Positions 8,728 to 17,982 are shown, counted from the stretch's first letter. The stretch is 64,000 bases of DNA from Dyadobacter psychrotolerans (GCF_004349265.1 NZ_SMFL01000008.1:1-64000), one strand, 5' to 3'. The notes: generated by a model not told the origin, from the sequence alone. Translations and numbers: made by a program.

Positions 8728-9030
8728 TCAGGCCTCTTCCAAAAGTGTACGAAATGATACGTATTGTCCGTTAAATTTCTGATGGTGTTTCTCCTGAAGC
8801 TCAGACTGGTGATTTGTCTGGTACGCCAAAAAGTCCTCCATAGTCCTAAATAAAAATTGTGACGTATAGGTTGAGCCTTCGTTTTCAATTTCCGTTAAAA
8901 GACGAAGTAGTTTACATTCCAACGGAAGTTTTGTCGCCAAAATTTCCGGAATGTGAGTTTCTTTCATGTAAGCAAGCCATTCTTTTTCAGCAGCGTAACT
9001 GATATTGACTGTTATGTTAAAAATAATCAT
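8728..9030 (-). CDS. DUF4286 family protein
   Basis: This 100-residue protein starts MIIFNITVNISYAAEKEWLAYM and has a ferredoxin-like (dimeric alpha/beta barrel) look with a terminal Q-YVSFRTLLEE. It is recognised as DUF4286, a family of unknown function almost confined to Bacteroidota. It has no signal peptide or membrane segment. It starts with ATG 9030 and is divergent from the membrane protein gene at 9199. A minus-strand reading frame overlapping its end (8652-8888) is a shadow. Confidence 0.8.
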   Translation of the reverse strand: MIIFNITVNISYAAEKEWLAYMKETHIPEILATKLPLECKLLRLLTEIENEGSTYTSQFLFRTMEDFLAYQTNHQSELQEKHHQKFNGQYVSFRTLLEEA

Positions 9031-9128
9031 TTCTTGTATTCGTTAATTTTTTATACTTACTGCAAATATTGCAATTATAATTTTAGCATTCTGAATTCCC
9101 TCTATACCTGATTTCGGGACTGATTACA

Positions 9129-9160
9129 TTTGGGAGAAGGTGTTTTGAGACTTACCTTTG
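9129..9160 (+). promoter_or_regulatory. Consensus promoter of the 9199 membrane-protein gene
   Basis: TTTG (9129-9132), 20 bases, then TACCTTTG (9153-9160) fits the Bacteroidota consensus exactly. The predicted start site near 9167 lies upstream of ATG 9199 and downstream of the possible TTG start at 9130, which rules the longer reading frame out. Confidence 0.7.
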
Positions 9161-9198
9161 TATACTTTCACAAGTTCACCATAACTCGTTTTACCTTT

Positions 9199-9618
9199 AT
9201 GAATATTCTTTTACGTGCCCACTCGGGCCTGCGGTATGTAGTATTAGGATTACTTATCGCAGCTGTTTTTGCTGCATATTCCAATTGGCAGAGCAACAAA
9301 CAGGGAGACAGCAAAATTTATCTTTTTGCACTGATTGCCACGCATACTCAGCTTTTGATCGGCCTGATACTTTACTTTATGAGCCCGAAAGTGGATTTTA
9401 GTCTGATCAGCAATAAGGTTTTTCGGTTTTATTCTATTGAGCACGTTTTTATGATGCTTATAGCGATTGTGCTGATCACCGTAGGGCGTGTCCGTTCCAA
9501 AAAACTGGAAGGTGCTGACAAACATCGCACCGTGCTTTATTTTTATGCAATGGCATTGGTTATCATTCTTGCAGCTATTCCTTGGCCGTTCCGTAATCTT
9601 GGATCGGGCTGGTTTTGA
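9199..9618 (+). CDS. Four-helix membrane protein, cytochrome b-like family
   Basis: The 139-residue protein has four hydrophobic helices (about residues 12-30, 42-60, 76-96 and 112-128). Histidines lie in or near them (LLRAHSGLRY near the start, LIATHTQLL in helix 2, IEHVFMM in helix 3) and could ligate haem, though this is only suggested by spacing. Homologues in Bacteroidota are usually named cytochrome B or hypothetical membrane protein; the function is not established. The start ATG 9199 is fixed by the promoter at 9129-9160. It stands alone, divergent from the DUF4286 gene. Confidence 0.75.
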   Translation: MNILLRAHSGLRYVVLGLLIAAVFAAYSNWQSNKQGDSKIYLFALIATHTQLLIGLILYFMSPKVDFSLISNKVFRFYSIEHVFMMLIAIVLITVGRVRSKKLEGADKHRTVLYFYAMALVIILAAIPWPFRNLGSGWF

Positions 9619-9743
9619 TTAGCTATTAGCGGTTAGCTGTCAGCTTTTAGCAGACAGTTGACCGCTAATGAAAAAACTTTCAGCAAATTCACATTTAAGC
9701 GAATTATGGCTGATAGCTAAACCCCGGAAGCTAACAGCTAACC
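9619..9743 (+). repeat. Intergenic cluster of AGCT-type inverted repeats
   Basis: The gap between two convergent genes is built of short imperfect repeats of TTAGCTATTAGC/GCTGATAGCTAA. GGTTAGCTGT (9631-9640) is an exact inverted repeat of ACAGCTAACC (9734-9743). TTAGCGGT and ACCGCTAA also pair. The right arm overlaps the cysM stop codon. It may act as a bidirectional terminator or be a dispersed intergenic repeat. Confidence 0.55.
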
Positions 9744-10610
9744 AAATAAATCACTTGAAAGATAGCGATCTCCCCGGTCGCAGATGATAAATACAATGAC
9801 GCCGGAAGTTAATTCTTTCGCAAGTTCTACTGCCGCCCATGCTGCGCCACCGCTGCTCATTCCGGCAAAAACTGCTTCTTCTTTTGCCAGTCTACGGGTC
9901 ATATTTGTAGCATCTTCCTGCGTAACTTCTATTACCCGGTCAATTCGTTTTTTATCAAATATTTTTGGCAGATATTCTTCCGGCCATTTTCTTATTCCGG
10001 GAATGCTCGAACCGTCAGCTGGCTGACATCCCACAATCCGGATGTTTTCGTTTTGTTCTTTCAAATACCTCGACACACCCATAATGGTTCCTGTTGTTCC
10101 CATAGAGGAAACAAAATGTGTGATTTGCTGATCCGTATCCTTCCAGATTTCGGGGCCGGTTGTATTGTAATGAGCTTTCCAGTTATCAGGATTTGCAAAT
10201 TGGTTTAACATAAAGTAGCCATTTTTTACCGCTTTATCTTCTGCATAATCCCGTGCACTTTCCATGGTTTCAGTAAGTGTTACTGTTGCACCGAAAGCCT
10301 CCATCGTCAGCACCCGTTCGCGTGTGGAATTCTGAGGCATAATCAGTTCAATTTCAACGCCAAACAAACGCGCTATCATTGCCAGGGCGATACCGGTATT
10401 TCCGCTGGTTGCTTCAATGAGTTTTGTGCCCGGTTGAATTTCTCCCCGATCCAGTGCTCCTTTGATCATACTATATGCCGCGCGGTCTTTGACGCTGCCG
10501 CCCGGATTATTACCTTCCAGCTTACCGTAAAGTTTTACAAGAGGATTCGGATTGATATGCGTTAATTCAACAAGAGGCGTATTGCCAACTAAATCAAGAA
10601 GTGAAGACAT
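9738..10610 (-). CDS. cysM: Cysteine synthase B
   Basis: This PLP enzyme makes cysteine from O-acetylserine and sulfide (or thiosulfate). The 290-residue protein has the cofactor Lys41 in GGSVKDRAAYSMI, the phosphate/substrate loop EATSGNTGIALA, the STGTTGT-like SSMGTTGTIMG, and the CysM-type C-terminus ICDRGDRYLSSDLF. Its length and that C-terminus separate it from CysK. It starts with ATG 10610, 12 bases from a long hairpin. No other sulfur assimilation gene is adjacent. Confidence 0.9.
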   Translation of the reverse strand: MSSLLDLVGNTPLVELTHINPNPLVKLYGKLEGNNPGGSVKDRAAYSMIKGALDRGEIQPGTKLIEATSGNTGIALAMIARLFGVEIELIMPQNSTRERVLTMEAFGATVTLTETMESARDYAEDKAVKNGYFMLNQFANPDNWKAHYNTTGPEIWKDTDQQITHFVSSMGTTGTIMGVSRYLKEQNENIRIVGCQPADGSSIPGIRKWPEEYLPKIFDKKRIDRVIEVTQEDATNMTRRLAKEEAVFAGMSSGGAAWAAVELAKELTSGVIVFIICDRGDRYLSSDLFG

Positions 10611-10621
10611 TTTAAAATTTG

Positions 10622-10697
10622 AAAACGTGAGATTATTAAGAAACAGATTTTACGATTGCTATACAGCAACATCGTAAATCACTTTTTCTCACGTTTT
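10622..10697 (-). other. Two-tier long hairpin upstream of cysM
   Basis: AAAACGTGAGA (10622-10632) pairs exactly with TCTCACGTTTT (10687-10697). Inside it GATTTTACGAT pairs with ATCGTAAATC (10671-10680, one bulged T), and TTGC/GCAA closes a 6-base loop. On the minus strand it ends in CACGTTTTC just before cysM. It could be the terminator of the upstream lipase gene, a cysM leader structure, or a palindromic repeat. The sequence alone does not decide. Confidence 0.55.
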
Positions 10698-10788
10698 TAT
10701 TAGTTGTAGAGTGCCTGGAGGCAATCGATTTTTGTAAAAACATATTTAATCTATCCATTTAATGGACAACAAATATAATTGATAAAAA

Positions 10789-12009
10789 TCACTTCGTCTC
10801 GGTAAAGAAGGTATATGTTCCCAAAAGAAAGGGCGTAACAGAAGAAGCGTGGGTTCCTCCTGCAACTGTGATCAGTTCAACGTTAGGTGCTCCAAGCTTT
10901 TTCATAGCCGTAACTGCATTGACCGAATTGAAGTAAAAAACCAAAGGATCTTTATCTCCATGATATAAACGGGTCGGAGTTTTCGGCTTCCAGTTATAAA
11001 CATTATTATCGGCCACTGCATCCACAAAGCTTTTGTCAGTTCCGTCGTTCAAAGCTTTTTTAAATGAATCGGTCAGGATCGTATTGAAACTCTGCGCAAT
11101 CGAATAACCTGTTCCCAATGTGCCAATTTGCGTCGCGTAAGGTTCTTTAAAGTAATATGAGGCCGGTTTGCCGATTTTGTAAATCCGGTCATAAGTTAAC
11201 ATGACCCACAGATACAGTCTGTTATAATTTGCGATACCATGCGTAGTGTTGTTAACGACCTCATTCATAAAAGCGGTTTTATCATAAGCACCCGCACCGC
11301 AGCTGGAAGCTCTCAAATTAAACTCGGCGGAAGCTTCTTCTTCTATTTTCTTTTGAAGAGACATTGTTGCGAAACCACCTTCGGAATAACCTCCGATATA
11401 TAATTTTTCATCCCACTTCACCTCGCTCTGATTTTTTAAAAACTCCTTAGATGCGCGTAACATATCCAGCGAAGCGGAAGCAAGAGAAGCCCTGTGTTCG
11501 TACGGATGAGGATAATCTTTTGAAGCGCCATAACCGATGTAGTCCGGGTAAGCCACAATATATCCAAGTGCACCAAACAGTGTTCCAAGGCTGGTGCTTT
11601 CCGAGTTTACACCATAATTGGACGGGGCTTCTGCATCGGAGCTAATTGTGCCGTGCTGAATACTGATCAGCGAAGCTGCCTGACTCGTAACAGGAACGAT
11701 TAGCGCGCCTGAAGCCGTGATTTCGGCTCCGTCGGTATTTTTTGTTTTATAAGTGATGCGGTAAGTTTTTACACCATTTTTTACATAAAGCTGTGCGAAA
11801 AGCTTTAATGCCTGGTCCTGAGCGGCTGCTGTTTGAATTACTGTTTCTTTTGAAATAGTCCCAACCTGCGTACTGCTTACCAGAAGGGGTGTCTCATCCG
11901 GATCGGGGGTGACCTTATTATCATTATTACATGCACTCAGGAAAAGTAAACACCAGATAAGTGAAATGTAAATTTTACGAAATGAAATAATAGATTTAGA
12001 AACTTGCAT
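10789..12009 (-). CDS. Secreted lipoprotein, alpha/beta-hydrolase (secretory lipase type)
   Basis: The 406-residue protein has a lipoprotein signal (hydrophobic stretch ending LLFLSAC, Cys about residue 27), so it is probably anchored to a membrane. The body is an alpha/beta hydrolase of the LIP/secretory lipase type: oxyanion region ISIQHGT, nucleophile Ser in GGYSEGGFA, acid Asp in YHGDKDPLVF and His in GGTHASS. It should hydrolyse an ester, but the substrate is unknown. It starts with ATG 12009 and lies 75 bases downstream of another alpha/beta hydrolase on the same strand. The two may be cotranscribed. Confidence 0.8.
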   Translation of the reverse strand: MQVSKSIISFRKIYISLIWCLLFLSACNNDNKVTPDPDETPLLVSSTQVGTISKETVIQTAAAQDQALKLFAQLYVKNGVKTYRITYKTKNTDGAEITASGALIVPVTSQAASLISIQHGTISSDAEAPSNYGVNSESTSLGTLFGALGYIVAYPDYIGYGASKDYPHPYEHRASLASASLDMLRASKEFLKNQSEVKWDEKLYIGGYSEGGFATMSLQKKIEEEASAEFNLRASSCGAGAYDKTAFMNEVVNNTTHGIANYNRLYLWVMLTYDRIYKIGKPASYYFKEPYATQIGTLGTGYSIAQSFNTILTDSFKKALNDGTDKSFVDAVADNNVYNWKPKTPTRLYHGDKDPLVFYFNSVNAVTAMKKLGAPNVELITVAGGTHASSVTPFLLGTYTFFTETK

Positions 12010-12084
12010 AGCGTTGAAAAGATACGGGTCAGTATTCAGTTATAGCTAACGAATACAGACCCGTTTTAGATCAAAATATTAACT

Positions 12085-12825
12085 TTAATTAGAAGAAATT
12101 TTATTCATGTACCAGTTTATCATTCTGGATGTAGCGTCGGGGCGTTCTATCATACCCATATGACCAGCTTCTGCCAGAATAAACGGGTAACTTTGTTTAG
12201 GATATTCCGACAAACTGATACAGCTTTCAAAAGGAATAAGCTTGTCTTGCATACCGATAATAAACAAAACGGGAAATGGCATGTCAGCCAGAACGGAAGT
12301 CCTGTCAGGACGGTTTTTCATTGCTACGATCCCTGAAATTAAAGCCTGAGCCGGTAGTTTTCCATAACGCTCAATGTGTTTTTGCAGAAGTTCAGGATGT
12401 AACTCTTTGAACCTTTCTCCAAACAGGTTACCTGCCGTATTTTTCACAACTGCCTCGGTTCCGTGATTTTTTAATAGTTCAATGGTTTGTTCGCGCTGCT
12501 GTTTTTTTGCTTCATCATCCGCATAGGCTGTTGAATGAAATAAACCAAAACCTTCCAGCATTTCAGGATATTTTTCAGCGAAGGCGAGCGCAATATAACC
12601 GCCCATTGAATGACCAATCAGCGTGAATTTATTAATATTTGCATTGGTCAGAAAGCGATGTACTTCTTCGGCATATTCCTCAACAGACTGACTGGATGTA
12701 TAAAGTGAAATGTTGGGTCTGACAATAGTAAAATATTCGTTTAACGCAGCATCAAGATTGTCCCAGATTGTATCATCCGCGCCATGACCATGCAGTAATA
12801 CCAGGGTTTTCCGGTGTAGATTCAT
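12085..12825 (-). CDS. Cytoplasmic alpha/beta-fold hydrolase
   Basis: The 246-residue protein has the oxyanion block VLLHGHGADDTIW, the nucleophile elbow GHSMGGYIAL (Ser about residue 72), the acid GMQDKLIPF and the catalytic His in AEAGHMGMIE. It is a generic small esterase-type hydrolase without a signal peptide. No specific substrate can be assigned. It starts with ATG 12825. A terminator for fadD lies just upstream, so it is probably transcribed separately from fadD and perhaps together with the lipase-like gene. Confidence 0.8.
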   Translation of the reverse strand: MNLHRKTLVLLHGHGADDTIWDNLDAALNEYFTIVRPNISLYTSSQSVEEYAEEVHRFLTNANINKFTLIGHSMGGYIALAFAEKYPEMLEGFGLFHSTAYADDEAKKQQREQTIELLKNHGTEAVVKNTAGNLFGERFKELHPELLQKHIERYGKLPAQALISGIVAMKNRPDRTSVLADMPFPVLFIIGMQDKLIPFESCISLSEYPKQSYPFILAEAGHMGMIERPDATSRMINWYMNKISSN

Positions 12826-12940
12826 AATTATTTACTTTCAAGGTTTATATACTTGTTTGGTTAAATATACATAAAGGTCATTCCAATGTGGCGCTTTAGT
12901 GTAATTGATTTGATAAATATGAAGCAGAAGACTAAATAAA

Positions 12941-12967
12941 AAGGCCCGGATTGGACATCCGGACCTT
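12941..12967 (-). terminator. Intrinsic terminator of fadD
   Basis: On the minus strand AAGGTCCGGAT and ATCCGGGCCTT form a stem with one mismatch around GTCCA, followed by a TTTTATT tail. It lies 23 bases after the fadD stop codon. Confidence 0.8.
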
Positions 12968-12989
12968 TGAAGTAAATTTAAAAAGAAAG

Positions 12990-14705
12990 CTATTTTGTCT
13001 TAGCCAACTCTTCTTCTCTCAGCGCTCTTCGAAGAATTTTACCGACGTTTGTTTTAGGCAATTCTGCCCTGAACTCAATTTTTTTCGGACATTTATAAGC
13101 AGTCAGGTTTTCCTTGCAAAAAGCCTTTACCTTTTCTTCTGTCAGTTCAGGATCTTTTTTTACGATAAAAACTTTCACAAGTTCTCCCGTTTTTTCATCA
13201 GGAATCCCAACGCAGGCAACTTCCAGAACACCGGGACATTGTGCAACGACATCCTCAATTTCATTTGGATATACATTAAATCCCGATACCAGGATCATAT
13301 CTTTCTTACGGTCTACGATCCTGAAAAAACCGTCCGGGTCTTCAATCCCGATGTCGCCTGTCCGGAACCAGCGACCGTTTTCATCTTCAAAAATAACTTT
13401 AACCGTTTCGTCAGGGCGGTTGTAGTACCCAAGCATGATCTGCGGACCCTTAGCGCAGATTTCTCCTTTTTCTCCAAGTTCGGCCCAGGTGTCGTCGTCC
13501 CTTAAAATGCGAAGTTCCGTACTCGGAAAGGGAAGACCGATTGTTCCCAGATGATGCTTTCCGTCCAGAGGATTTACCGATAACACGGGAGATGTTTCAG
13601 AAAGACCGTATCCTTCCACCAACACACAGCCTGTGACTTCTTCCCAGCGTTTGGCAACTACTTTTTGCAAGGCCATGCCTCCGGCAATGGTTATTTTCAA
13701 TCCGCTGAAATCGATATCCTTGAAATCAGGGTTGTTCAGCAAGCCGTTAAAAAGGGTATTGAGACCCGGGAAAATATTAATTTTGTATTTTTTTAGCTCT
13801 TTTACAAAAGCCGGAATATCTCTTGGATTGGTGACTAGAATATTAAGAGCGCCCCATTTGATCCCGCAAAGGGCATTGATAGTCATTGCGAAAACATGGT
13901 ACAGAGGCAATGCACCCACCATTGTTAACGAACCTGAATGATCAGAATTTCGCATTTTTGACATCAGCCATTCATTAACGCCCTCCACATTAGCCACCAG
14001 ATTACGGTGACTAAGCATGGCTCCTTTGGAAACACCAGTAGTTCCTCCGGTATACTGGATAAAAGCTACATCGATACCGGAAATATTCGGTCGCTTATAA
14101 GTTACGCCTGCACCTGTTTCCAGAGCGTTGTTGAAGGAAACGCTTTTTGAAATATGGTAAGCAGGAACCATTTTCTTTACATACTTAACCACTGAATTAA
14201 CAATCAGCTTTTTGGGAAAACCCAGCAGATCACCAATTTCAGTAACAATGACGTGTTCAATGACCGTACTATCCAGAATTTTTTCCAGATTGGCAGCGAA
14301 GTTGGCCATAATCACAATTGCCTTTGCACCGGAGTCGTTAAACTGATGCTGCATTTCGCGGCAGGTATAAAGCGGATTGGTATTAACGATTATCAGTCCG
14401 GCTCTCAGCGCACCAAACATCACCACTGGATATTGCAGCACATTAGGCATTTGAATCGCGATACGGTCTCCTTTTTTCAAGCCGACGCTTTGCAGATATG
14501 CAGCAAAATCACCGGATAACTGACTTAGTTTTTTAAACGTGATCTGCTTACCCATGTTGGTATAAGCAGCATTATCAGGATATTTTTCAAAACCGGTTTC
14601 AATCAGATCCAAAAGCGAAGTATATGCATCCGGATCGATTTCATAAGGAATGCCCTCAGGATAATGTTTCAGCCAGGGATATGTATCTTTTGATATGGAC
14701 ATCAT
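12990..14705 (-). CDS. fadD: Long-chain fatty acid-CoA ligase
   Basis: This ANL-superfamily enzyme activates fatty acids to acyl-CoA through an acyl-adenylate. The 571-residue protein has the P-loop YTGGTTGVSKGAMLSH, the adenine motif GYGLSETSP, the hinge RTGDIGIEDPDGFF-RIVDRKKD and the C-terminal catalytic Lys in NVGKILRRALREE. The length is typical of FadD. It starts with ATG 14705 and ends in its own terminator. The MaoC hydratase and biotin carboxylase elsewhere in the window touch the same metabolism but are not linked to it. Confidence 0.9.
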   Translation of the reverse strand: MMSISKDTYPWLKHYPEGIPYEIDPDAYTSLLDLIETGFEKYPDNAAYTNMGKQITFKKLSQLSGDFAAYLQSVGLKKGDRIAIQMPNVLQYPVVMFGALRAGLIIVNTNPLYTCREMQHQFNDSGAKAIVIMANFAANLEKILDSTVIEHVIVTEIGDLLGFPKKLIVNSVVKYVKKMVPAYHISKSVSFNNALETGAGVTYKRPNISGIDVAFIQYTGGTTGVSKGAMLSHRNLVANVEGVNEWLMSKMRNSDHSGSLTMVGALPLYHVFAMTINALCGIKWGALNILVTNPRDIPAFVKELKKYKINIFPGLNTLFNGLLNNPDFKDIDFSGLKITIAGGMALQKVVAKRWEEVTGCVLVEGYGLSETSPVLSVNPLDGKHHLGTIGLPFPSTELRILRDDDTWAELGEKGEICAKGPQIMLGYYNRPDETVKVIFEDENGRWFRTGDIGIEDPDGFFRIVDRKKDMILVSGFNVYPNEIEDVVAQCPGVLEVACVGIPDEKTGELVKVFIVKKDPELTEEKVKAFCKENLTAYKCPKKIEFRAELPKTNVGKILRRALREEELAKTK

Positions 14706-14841
14706 AATTACGGTCAGTACAGGTTATTGTTTAGGGTATCTTTATATTAAACAATAAATTAAGATAAAAATTTATAAAAACAGTGCAATTAATTTATGAA
14801 AATAAGATTTGCAGTGATTTCAAAGGTGTCAACGGGCGGTT

Positions 14842-15354
14842 TCAACAAGGTTTTTTAATTTCCCAGCGCCAGAGAGGACCTTCATCAGGATCGTTGACGT
14901 CTTCTGTTTGAACAAAACCTACTTTTTGAAGTATGTGACCGGAAGCATTTTCTTCGGCGAGGGTGTGTGCCACCACTTTATGTACGCCGCTTTTGGTGAA
15001 GGCATGTTTTACAAGCCCATGTGCAGTTTCCGTTCCGAGACCTTTAAGACGGTGAGAAGGCATAATTTCATAACCGATTTCAACCATTCCGGTTGAATCA
15101 GGTTCGCCTTTGTAACCGCAGGATCCGATCAATTGATTTTCCGGAATGTGTATTATGAGGTAAACCCACCATTCACGAAGAGGAGGATGTGCTTTCCAGC
15201 GATGATAGGATGGGGTAAAAGTATCGCGGAATTCTGTCCACTTTTTTGGGACGTTCACACCCATAACGCGGGCGAGGGTATTGTTGCCCATTCGAATGGC
15301 ATCGAAAAGGGTATCGTCGCAGGGAACAATTCTTAAATTGGGGGTTAAAATCAT
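14842..15354 (-). CDS. GNAT family N-acetyltransferase
   Basis: The 170-residue protein is a GNAT of the RimJ/RimL-like type. It has the strand LIGSCGYKGEPD, the acetyl-CoA loop MPSHRLKGLGTETAHGLV (R-x-x-G-x-G/A form), and the C-terminal AEENASGHILQKVGF. It probably acetylates an amine on a small molecule or protein. The substrate is not recognisable. It starts with ATG 15354. It is 46 bases downstream of the coiled-coil membrane protein gene and may be the last gene of that operon. Confidence 0.8.
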   Translation of the reverse strand: MILTPNLRIVPCDDTLFDAIRMGNNTLARVMGVNVPKKWTEFRDTFTPSYHRWKAHPPLREWWVYLIIHIPENQLIGSCGYKGEPDSTGMVEIGYEIMPSHRLKGLGTETAHGLVKHAFTKSGVHKVVAHTLAEENASGHILQKVGFVQTEDVNDPDEGPLWRWEIKKPC

Positions 15355-15399
15355 ATTATTGGTATCCTAAAAAGATCTGAACCCCCAATTTAAGTAAAA

Positions 15400-16794
15400 T
15401 CATTGTGAGTTGTTTTCATCGAAGCGATCTGTGATCGCTTTACGGATCGCCTGATGCGGACGCATTCCGTTGCTTCTTGCCCTTGTAACCGCTCTGTCAG
15501 ATGAGGCATTTGATTTTGCACGCATAGCCAGATCAGATACGGTCAGGTGACGATTTCGCCAAGAATCATATTCTTCTTCATTCATGACCTCACGGGTAAC
15601 CTGCCCACGAGCATAACCGTCTCCGAAAGAATGAACTCTACTTTCAGTCAGCGCCTGTCTGCGCTCTTCTTCAAGTTTATCTATGGCAGCAATTATCTCT
15701 TTTTCATCTTCTTTCAATTCTTCCCGGGATGGAAGTACGGAAAGCTCGTTTTCAAGAATATTTTTCTGTGTACGATGATTGGACAAAGTATTTAAAAACG
15801 GCTCCATTTGTTTCATGGTTTTCTTACGTCTCCGTCGCAAACGCCAGAGCTTCGGATCAATCTGGAGCCATCGGTACCAAAATCCTTGTAAGACAGGCAA
15901 TGCCATACCGAGAGAAACCGCACCGGCAATGGCAAACAAAACACCGCTCAATACGAATGAAAGTAACGCCCATGGACTGTTGACCAGATCCAGATTCAGC
16001 TGATCAGAATTTTTGAGTGCCTGTTCGATTTTGTTAGTAAGTTCCGGGCTGCTGATCGGTGCACCGGTCATTGGATCGACCGCATTCAACTGAAGGTTTT
16101 TGACCGACTTGTTAATCGCTTCTTTCAGCTTGTCAGTCCGGTAAGCTTCATAACGGAACCAGCCTAATACAATCAGGGTCACGATTGCAAAAATAGACAG
16201 AATGAGCTTAAATTTTGCATAACGGGACTTGGCTTTCTGCGTATCCTCATTGTGATAGGGTTCCTCAATCAGCCGGTCATATGCCGGTTTAAGTAAGACC
16301 GATAGCATGGCAAGGCCAATTGCAAATGCCCAGGCTTCGTTTGAGTTGCGGATATTCAGGGCGTAGGCGACTATTTCGTGGGAGATAATCAGGTCACCAG
16401 CTATAAAAGAAATACCGGCAGCAAGAAAGATAAGACCGGCTATCAGGGAATATGACGGTCCCTTATCTTTTCTTTTTTGTTTTAAAACTTCGGTTTCAGA
16501 GTCGATTGAGGCAACCGTTTTTTCAAGTTCCTGAACCTGGCGTGAGCTGCGATCCAGGCCGGTTAGCTCTTCCTGCAATTTATCAAAAGAAAGCTTCTGT
16601 TTGTTTACAGTTTCCTGATGTTTACCACGGATGGTATTAAGCTGTTCTCTTTTCTGATTAAGATGGTCATTAACCCAGTCATGATTAACATTGCTGGATA
16701 AATATGTTTCGTACGACTGCCGATCCAGTCCTTCTATTCCGCTGGTGTAACCGTGCTGGTAGTCACCGTTCTGGTTGGGATTTTGCTCGTCCAT
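15400..16794 (-). CDS. Coiled-coil membrane protein of unknown function (4 TM)
   Basis: I do not recognise a named family. The 464-residue protein has a coiled coil at about residues 42-110, hydrophobic helices at about 114-137, 153-171, 194-214 and 274-303, a basic stretch RLRRRRKK near 315-325, a second coiled coil to about 385, and a polar tail. The loop between helices 3 and 4 is a ~60-residue soluble segment. The layout (coil, four helices, coil) repeats that of the preceding gene product, which suggests a complex or common ancestry. It starts with ATG 16794, 63 bases after its upstream neighbour, in a four-gene operon. Confidence 0.7.
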   Translation of the reverse strand: MDEQNPNQNGDYQHGYTSGIEGLDRQSYETYLSSNVNHDWVNDHLNQKREQLNTIRGKHQETVNKQKLSFDKLQEELTGLDRSSRQVQELEKTVASIDSETEVLKQKRKDKGPSYSLIAGLIFLAAGISFIAGDLIISHEIVAYALNIRNSNEAWAFAIGLAMLSVLLKPAYDRLIEEPYHNEDTQKAKSRYAKFKLILSIFAIVTLIVLGWFRYEAYRTDKLKEAINKSVKNLQLNAVDPMTGAPISSPELTNKIEQALKNSDQLNLDLVNSPWALLSFVLSGVLFAIAGAVSLGMALPVLQGFWYRWLQIDPKLWRLRRRRKKTMKQMEPFLNTLSNHRTQKNILENELSVLPSREELKEDEKEIIAAIDKLEEERRQALTESRVHSFGDGYARGQVTREVMNEEEYDSWRNRHLTVSDLAMRAKSNASSDRAVTRARSNGMRPHQAIRKAITDRFDENNSQ

Positions 16795-16857
16795 ATTATT
16801 TAAATTTTGAATGAGAGAATGATTGAACAGGAGAATGAGCTAAAATGTGCCCGGTTA

Positions 16858-17982
16858 CTATTGGCCTCCTTTTTGAATATAGTTCAGTTGTTTTCCGGTC
16901 AGCTGATTTTTCATGCGTCTTGCAAGAAAAAACTCACTTTCGAAAAGTTTAACCAGCATATCGCGGCGGGCATTGATGCGATCCCGCTCGGTTTCTGCCG
17001 TACTTTGTTCACGTAACACCTGCCACTTTTTTACACGCAGTTCATCCACTTCTGCCTGTAAATCCAGCACTTCGGATTCCCAGTTGGCAGCATCATCAGC
17101 AAACTGTTTGCGGTTGCGAATGGTTCCCACCCAGGATTGAAGGTCGTTGCGGAGAACCGTAATATTGCTCAGGAAAAGTTTTCCTGCGAATAGAAAAAGG
17201 AAAAAGATAAATACGAATAGAGCACCTGCCTGTAACCAGCTCTGTGTGGGAAGTACGTTGGCAAAAACAAAAAGCGCTGCCGCAAAAGGCAGACCAATTT
17301 CTTCCAAAAGCGGACGCCAGGTTACCTTCGATTCTGAATCATGAAACATCGATATCCTGCCAAAAAGGCTAAACATCCCAGCCAGAAATATTCCAAGTGC
17401 GATCCAGGAGCTTTCAGTAAAAACCGGGCGGAGCGATTCACGGATCAAAAAAAAGTTCCCAACACACATTGCAGCACATAAAGCCAGGCCAATCAGTGTG
17501 CGGGGCAGGTGATGGTCAGATTCTGTTTTTGCAATGGTATTCGTATTGAGTTTGTCTTTCAGTTCTTGGATCCGGTTCGTTTTTTGGCCGATAAAAAGAT
17601 TGAGTTCCTGAATCCGTTCATTATGCTGCTCAATCTGGCTGATAGGTTCAGCGGCCAGATGAGAAAAATATTTTTGAATGATGTCGGTCTTTTCCGTTGG
17701 GTCGGATTCTGATAAGCCAAAAAGAACACCTTCGTCTCTCAATGTATCTTCATCTTCAAGCCAGTAGGGAATGGTAACTTCCGAAACCGGTTGCGATTCG
17801 ATGTATACAGAATGGTTTTGCAGAGGCATAACATCGGCGAAACCAGCCTGGGGTACATTGGTTTCTACAGGTTCGTCGTCATAGTATTGTTCCTCGTCGG
17901 CTTTGGACGTACGGAAAAAGGAGGAAAGGTATTCAGTGAGTCTGGCCATAGCGTTTTCATAGATTAGCCTGCGATTATCCAT
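16858..17982 (-). CDS. Coiled-coil membrane protein of unknown function (4 TM, acidic N-terminus)
   Basis: The 374-residue protein is unrecognised. It has an acidic, probably disordered N-terminus (to about residue 100), a coiled coil at about 112-150, helices at about 161-181, 192-212, 229-246 and 250-272, and a long C-terminal coiled coil (about 295-350). It resembles its downstream neighbour in architecture but not obviously in sequence. It starts with ATG 17982. It lies 65 bases after an unknown 200-residue protein gene and 63 bases before the similar membrane protein gene. Confidence 0.7.
   Translation of the reverse strand: MDNRRLIYENAMARLTEYLSSFFRTSKADEEQYYDDEPVETNVPQAGFADVMPLQNHSVYIESQPVSEVTIPYWLEDEDTLRDEGVLFGLSESDPTEKTDIIQKYFSHLAAEPISQIEQHNERIQELNLFIGQKTNRIQELKDKLNTNTIAKTESDHHLPRTLIGLALCAAMCVGNFFLIRESLRPVFTESSWIALGIFLAGMFSLFGRISMFHDSESKVTWRPLLEEIGLPFAAALFVFANVLPTQSWLQAGALFVFIFFLFLFAGKLFLSNITVLRNDLQSWVGTIRNRKQFADDAANWESEVLDLQAEVDELRVKKWQVLREQSTAETERDRINARRDMLVKLFESEFFLARRMKNQLTGKQLNYIQKGGQ

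Noticed and set aside
8652-8888. Minus-strand frame of 78 codons overlapping DUF4286
   Set aside because: It overlaps the recognised DUF4286 gene in another frame and has no independent support.
9130-9198. Longer TTG start for the 9199 membrane protein
   Set aside because: A consensus promoter at 9129-9160 lies inside the extension, so the start at ATG 9199 is better.
12951-13505. Plus-strand reading frame of 184 codons
   Set aside because: It is antisense to fadD and its terminator and has a shadow-like Phe-rich composition.
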